Origin: Desulfobacterales bacterium
GTDB taxonomy: Bacteria > Desulfobacterota > Desulfobacteria > Desulfobacterales > C00003106
Reading direction: 5' to 3'
Assembly (NCBI GenBank): GCA_030672555.1
Contig: DAOVGD010000195.1
Span: forward strand, 1 to 5,910
DNA: 5,910 bases
Shown here: positions 5,011-5,910 of the stretch, piece after piece
Layout of the letters: the number at the start of each line of letters is the position of its first letter
Numbering within the stretch: position 1 is the stretch's first letter
The notes under the pieces: generated by a model
Told to the model about the DNA's origin: nothing
Database searches by the model: none
What the model saw: only the letters and a program-made list of their open reading frames with translations
Translations under genes and position numbers: made by a program

Positions 5011-5910
5011 ATGAAATTAAACAGAATCAAAATTCAAAACTTCATTGGAATTGAATCAGCCGACTTGGATTTATCGGGCGCAAAGATTCATGTATTCGTT
5101 GGGCCGAATGGTGCCGGCAAGTCCACGATCCGGGACGCTTGTAAGTGGTGTATCCTTGGAACGTGTAGGGGCCTTAAAACTAAAGACCAACAAGTCGATC
5201 TTGTGCGGAATGGACAAAAAAAAGCTATAGTTGAGGTTGCTACGGATAACGATACGTATAAGCGTAGCCGGACATTAAAAACTGCTGATTCAACAGTTGG
5301 ATTTACACCAGATATGCTTGATCTACTCAGAATCGTTCTGGACTCTTACGACTTCCTGAATCGCTCCAATGATAGCCAGAAATTACTATTAAAGCATGTT
5401 CTGGGACTCGGGAAACCAGACAAGAAGCTGTTACAGGATCGCCTTGGAAAGACAGATCAGCACAAGGCACTTGTTAATATCTGCATCAATCAAAGTTTCG
5501 AAAAGGCCGAGAGCCAATCTGTCGCGTCCAGGAGAGAGGCGAAACGGATCTTGCAAGGGATTGTCCTTACCGAACCATCAGAGATCTTTGAAAGCCGTGG
5601 ATTAACCTATCACCTCGCTGATATTGACCAGGCACAAGTAAAAAATAAACTTGGCACGTTAAAGGCCGAACGAGAAGCATTGCTTGTCAAAACGGGTGAA
5701 GCTAAGGGCGCGGGTAATTCCGATGTTAAATACCTCAAAAAGACCGTGGCAAGACTGGAAGACCAGATAAAGGGACTGAGTAAGGGCAAAGATCCAGAGA
5801 AGTTCCGGAAAGAGATTGCAGAGCTTGAGGCGGATATTGAAACTGTTGAGGCTTTAAAAAAGAATCTTACCGCAAGTGTCATCCTTGACCGCGTTGAACA
5901 ATGCCCGATC
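5011..5910 (+). CDS. Rad50/SbcC-like ATPase, N-terminal part (runs off the window)
   Basis: The frame is open for 300 codons to the window edge. Residues 1-30 (MKLNRIKIQNFIGIESADLD, then strand KIHVFV) are the typical opening of SMC/Rad50/SbcC/RecF-type ATPases, followed by the Walker A motif GPNGAGKST at 31-39. A beta-rich lobe spans about 60-105. The segment SYDFLNRSNDSQKLLLKHVLGL (113-134) resembles the 'FL-x-L-x-x-x-x-R-x-x-LL-x-x-LLGL' segment of phage SbcC-like proteins. From about 207 the chain is charged and heptad-rich, an outgoing coiled coil, and it stops at EQCPI, which may start a CPxC zinc hook. Such proteins bind DNA ends with a Mre11/SbcD nuclease subunit. The signature motif, Walker B and return coil must lie downstream. 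AAGGAG at 4997-5002 supports the start. Confidence 0.85.
   Translation, partial: MKLNRIKIQNFIGIESADLDLSGAKIHVFVGPNGAGKSTIRDACKWCILGTCRGLKTKDQQVDLVRNGQKKAIVEVATDNDTYKRSRTLKTADSTVGFTPDMLDLLRIVLDSYDFLNRSNDSQKLLLKHVLGLGKPDKKLLQDRLGKTDQHKALVNICINQSFEKAESQSVASRREAKRILQGIVLTEPSEIFESRGLTYHLADIDQAQVKNKLGTLKAEREALLVKTGEAKGAGNSDVKYLKKTVARLEDQIKGLSKGKDPEKFRKEIAELEADIETVEALKKNLTASVILDRVEQCPI

Noticed and set aside
5216..5223. Run of eight A as a frameshift or slippage site
   Set aside because: The Rad50-like frame continues normally through it (Gln-Lys-Lys) and no alternative frame after it makes a sensible product.
5610..5882. Antisense 90-codon frame opposite the Rad50-like coiled coil
   Set aside because: Ser/Phe/Ala-rich product, as expected from the complement of Lys/Glu-rich coiled-coil codons; the + strand frame is clearly the gene.

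Overview
The window reads as a compact early-region operon of a tailed bacteriophage or an integrated prophage, centred on DNA recombination and repair. All thirteen supported coding regions lie on the + strand. Genes follow one another with 1-20 nt gaps or short overlaps, almost every start has a clear Shine-Dalgarno sequence, and no tRNA, insertion sequence, CRISPR array or convincing terminator is visible. The sequence is moderately AT-rich. The strong Shine-Dalgarno signals point to a bacterial host, but nothing here fixes the host lineage.

Layout from left to right: a small four-cysteine zinc-ribbon protein (11-214); a 23-residue hydrophobic microprotein fitting exactly into the next gap (216-287); a PD-(D/E)XK nuclease of the RecE/DUF3799 type (290-1138); a phage protein with a polymerase-beta-type nucleotidyltransferase signature (1149-1982); a short 'FTPGPW' phage protein (1994-2269); a probable RecT-like single-strand annealing protein with a cysteine-cluster tail (2284-3351); three small phage proteins (3373-3564, 3584-3856, 3853-4218); a RusA-family Holliday-junction resolvase with an altered active site (4220-4588); a 52-residue coiled-coil protein starting at TTG (4575-4733); the only sizeable gap, 77 nt (4734-4810); a 59-residue protein (4811-4990); and the N-terminal 300 residues of a Rad50/SbcC-like ATPase that runs off the right edge (5011-5910).

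The recognisable genes form a coherent set. The nuclease would resect double-strand ends, the annealing protein would pair the exposed strands, RusA would cut branched intermediates, and the Rad50-like ATPase (normally partnered by an Mre11/SbcD nuclease, which would lie outside the window) would process ends or hairpins. The nucleotidyltransferase gene sits between the exonuclease and the annealing gene and has no obvious place in that pathway, so it is the most intriguing component.

The points most worth a second look are the microprotein at 216-287, the substituted catalytic positions of RusA, the nucleotidyltransferase, the cysteine cluster on the annealing protein, and a possible zinc-hook motif cut by the right edge. 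Most assignments rest on motifs and recalled family patterns, not on database searches.
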